Part shown: piece by piece, positions 5,109 through 5,282 of the stretch
How positions within the stretch are numbered: the stretch's first letter is position 1
How the letters are laid out: the number at the start of each line of letters is the position of its first letter
DNA from: Acidobacteriota bacterium
Lineage (GTDB): Bacteria; Acidobacteriota; UBA6911; JACQSX01
DNA length: 5,282 bases
NCBI GenBank assembly: GCA_016199665.1
Contig: JACQGG010000034.1
Coordinates: 1 to 5,282, forward strand
Direction: 5' to 3'
Translations under genes and position numbers: made by a program
Notes under the pieces: generated by a model
Told to the model about the DNA's origin: nothing
Seen by the model: only the letters and a program-made list of their open reading frames with translations
Databases searched by the model: none

Positions 5109-5282
5109 CTAACGCTCAATTTGTTGCCAGCCTGCGAAGATTCTGCGGTAATCCGGTTGGCCATTTGGTTGCGGCTCTGCCGCGCTAAGGAGCTGTGCGG
5201 CGCCGGCCCCGCCGGTCGCTGACGCTCCCGGTACCGATGTTGGGCTTGGGGGAGATCCCGCCAACATCGACGGCCGCTTGCA
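5109..5282 (-). CDS. C-terminal part of a gene continuing beyond the window
   Basis: An open frame enters from the right edge and ends at a TAG (5109-5111), giving 57 residues. The first two thirds are Pro/Ala/Ser/Gly-rich (SPPSPTSVPGASATGGAGAA), like a flexible linker. The end PNGQPDYRRIFAGWQQIER looks like a short helical C-terminal motif of a real protein. High-GC codon use resembles the left side of the window rather than the cassettes. The family cannot be named from this piece. Confidence 0.45.
   Translation of the reverse strand, partial: CKRPSMLAGSPPSPTSVPGASATGGAGAAQLLSAAEPQPNGQPDYRRIFAGWQQIER
5235..5269. repeat. 9-bp inverted repeat near the window end
   Basis: CGATGTTGG (5235-5243) and CCAACATCG (5261-5269) pair around 17 bases that include a smaller GGGA/TCCC pairing. 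There is no T tract. It lies within the partial minus-strand gene and has the box order opposite to attC (GTT first, AAC second). Confidence 0.35.

Noticed and set aside
5106..5180. TGCTAAC at 5107-5113 as an R'' box, or its reverse complement as an R' box
   Set aside because: No matching GTTRRRY partner or stem lies at attC distance in either orientation.
5235..5269. The 9-bp inverted repeat as a third attC
   Set aside because: The box order is GTT then AAC on both strands, the reverse of attC, and no L-box stem lies between them.

Overview
The window looks like a chromosomal segment of a GC-rich Gram-negative bacterium, most likely an acidobacterium. Two proteins suggest this. One is a short cysteine-knuckle/coiled-coil protein (positions 1073-1375, minus). 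The other is a secreted protein with a Ser/Ala/Gly linker and a glycine zipper (78-998, minus). The taxonomic call rests on protein style only and is moderate.

The left part (1-3024) is an ordinary chromosomal background. The glycine-zipper protein and the knuckle protein lie in tandem on the minus strand. A divergent plus-strand gene of unknown function (1591-2172) appears to start with TTG. A minus-strand periplasmic protein resembling the LolA / outer-membrane lipoprotein-sorting fold (2161-3024) overlaps its 3' end by 12 bp. Region 3025-3267 has no gene. It holds two degenerate 7-bp tandem repeat arrays in opposite orientation with a small hairpin between them.

The centre of interest is 3268-4758, which I read as two integron gene cassettes without a visible integrase. 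Cassette 1 (3268-3905) carries a ParD/RelB-like antitoxin and a ParE/RelE-type toxin and ends in a well-formed attC site (3849-3911) with a canonical GTTAGGC box and extrahelical bases. Cassette 2 (3906-4758) carries a 276-residue, mostly helical protein that I do not recognise, and ends in an attC-like stem (4695-4764). Each cassette start is the exact reverse complement of the R'' box of its own attC: GTTATCCGG against CCGGATAAC for cassette 1, and GTTAGGCGTCTC against GAGACGCCTAAC for cassette 2. The boundaries are therefore supported by the sequence itself. No integrase and no recognisable attI lie in the window, so it fits a cluster of attC sites lacking an integrase, or cassettes inserted at a secondary site. 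The toxin-antitoxin pair would stabilise the array, and the unknown protein is its cargo.

The right part (4762-5282) is less certain. A plus-strand reading frame without a start (4762-4914) looks like the 3' end of a lost gene and runs tail to tail with a small minus-strand frame (4926-5096). The small frame lies 12 bp downstream of the C-terminal end of a minus-strand gene entering from beyond the window (5109-5282). All three are tentative.
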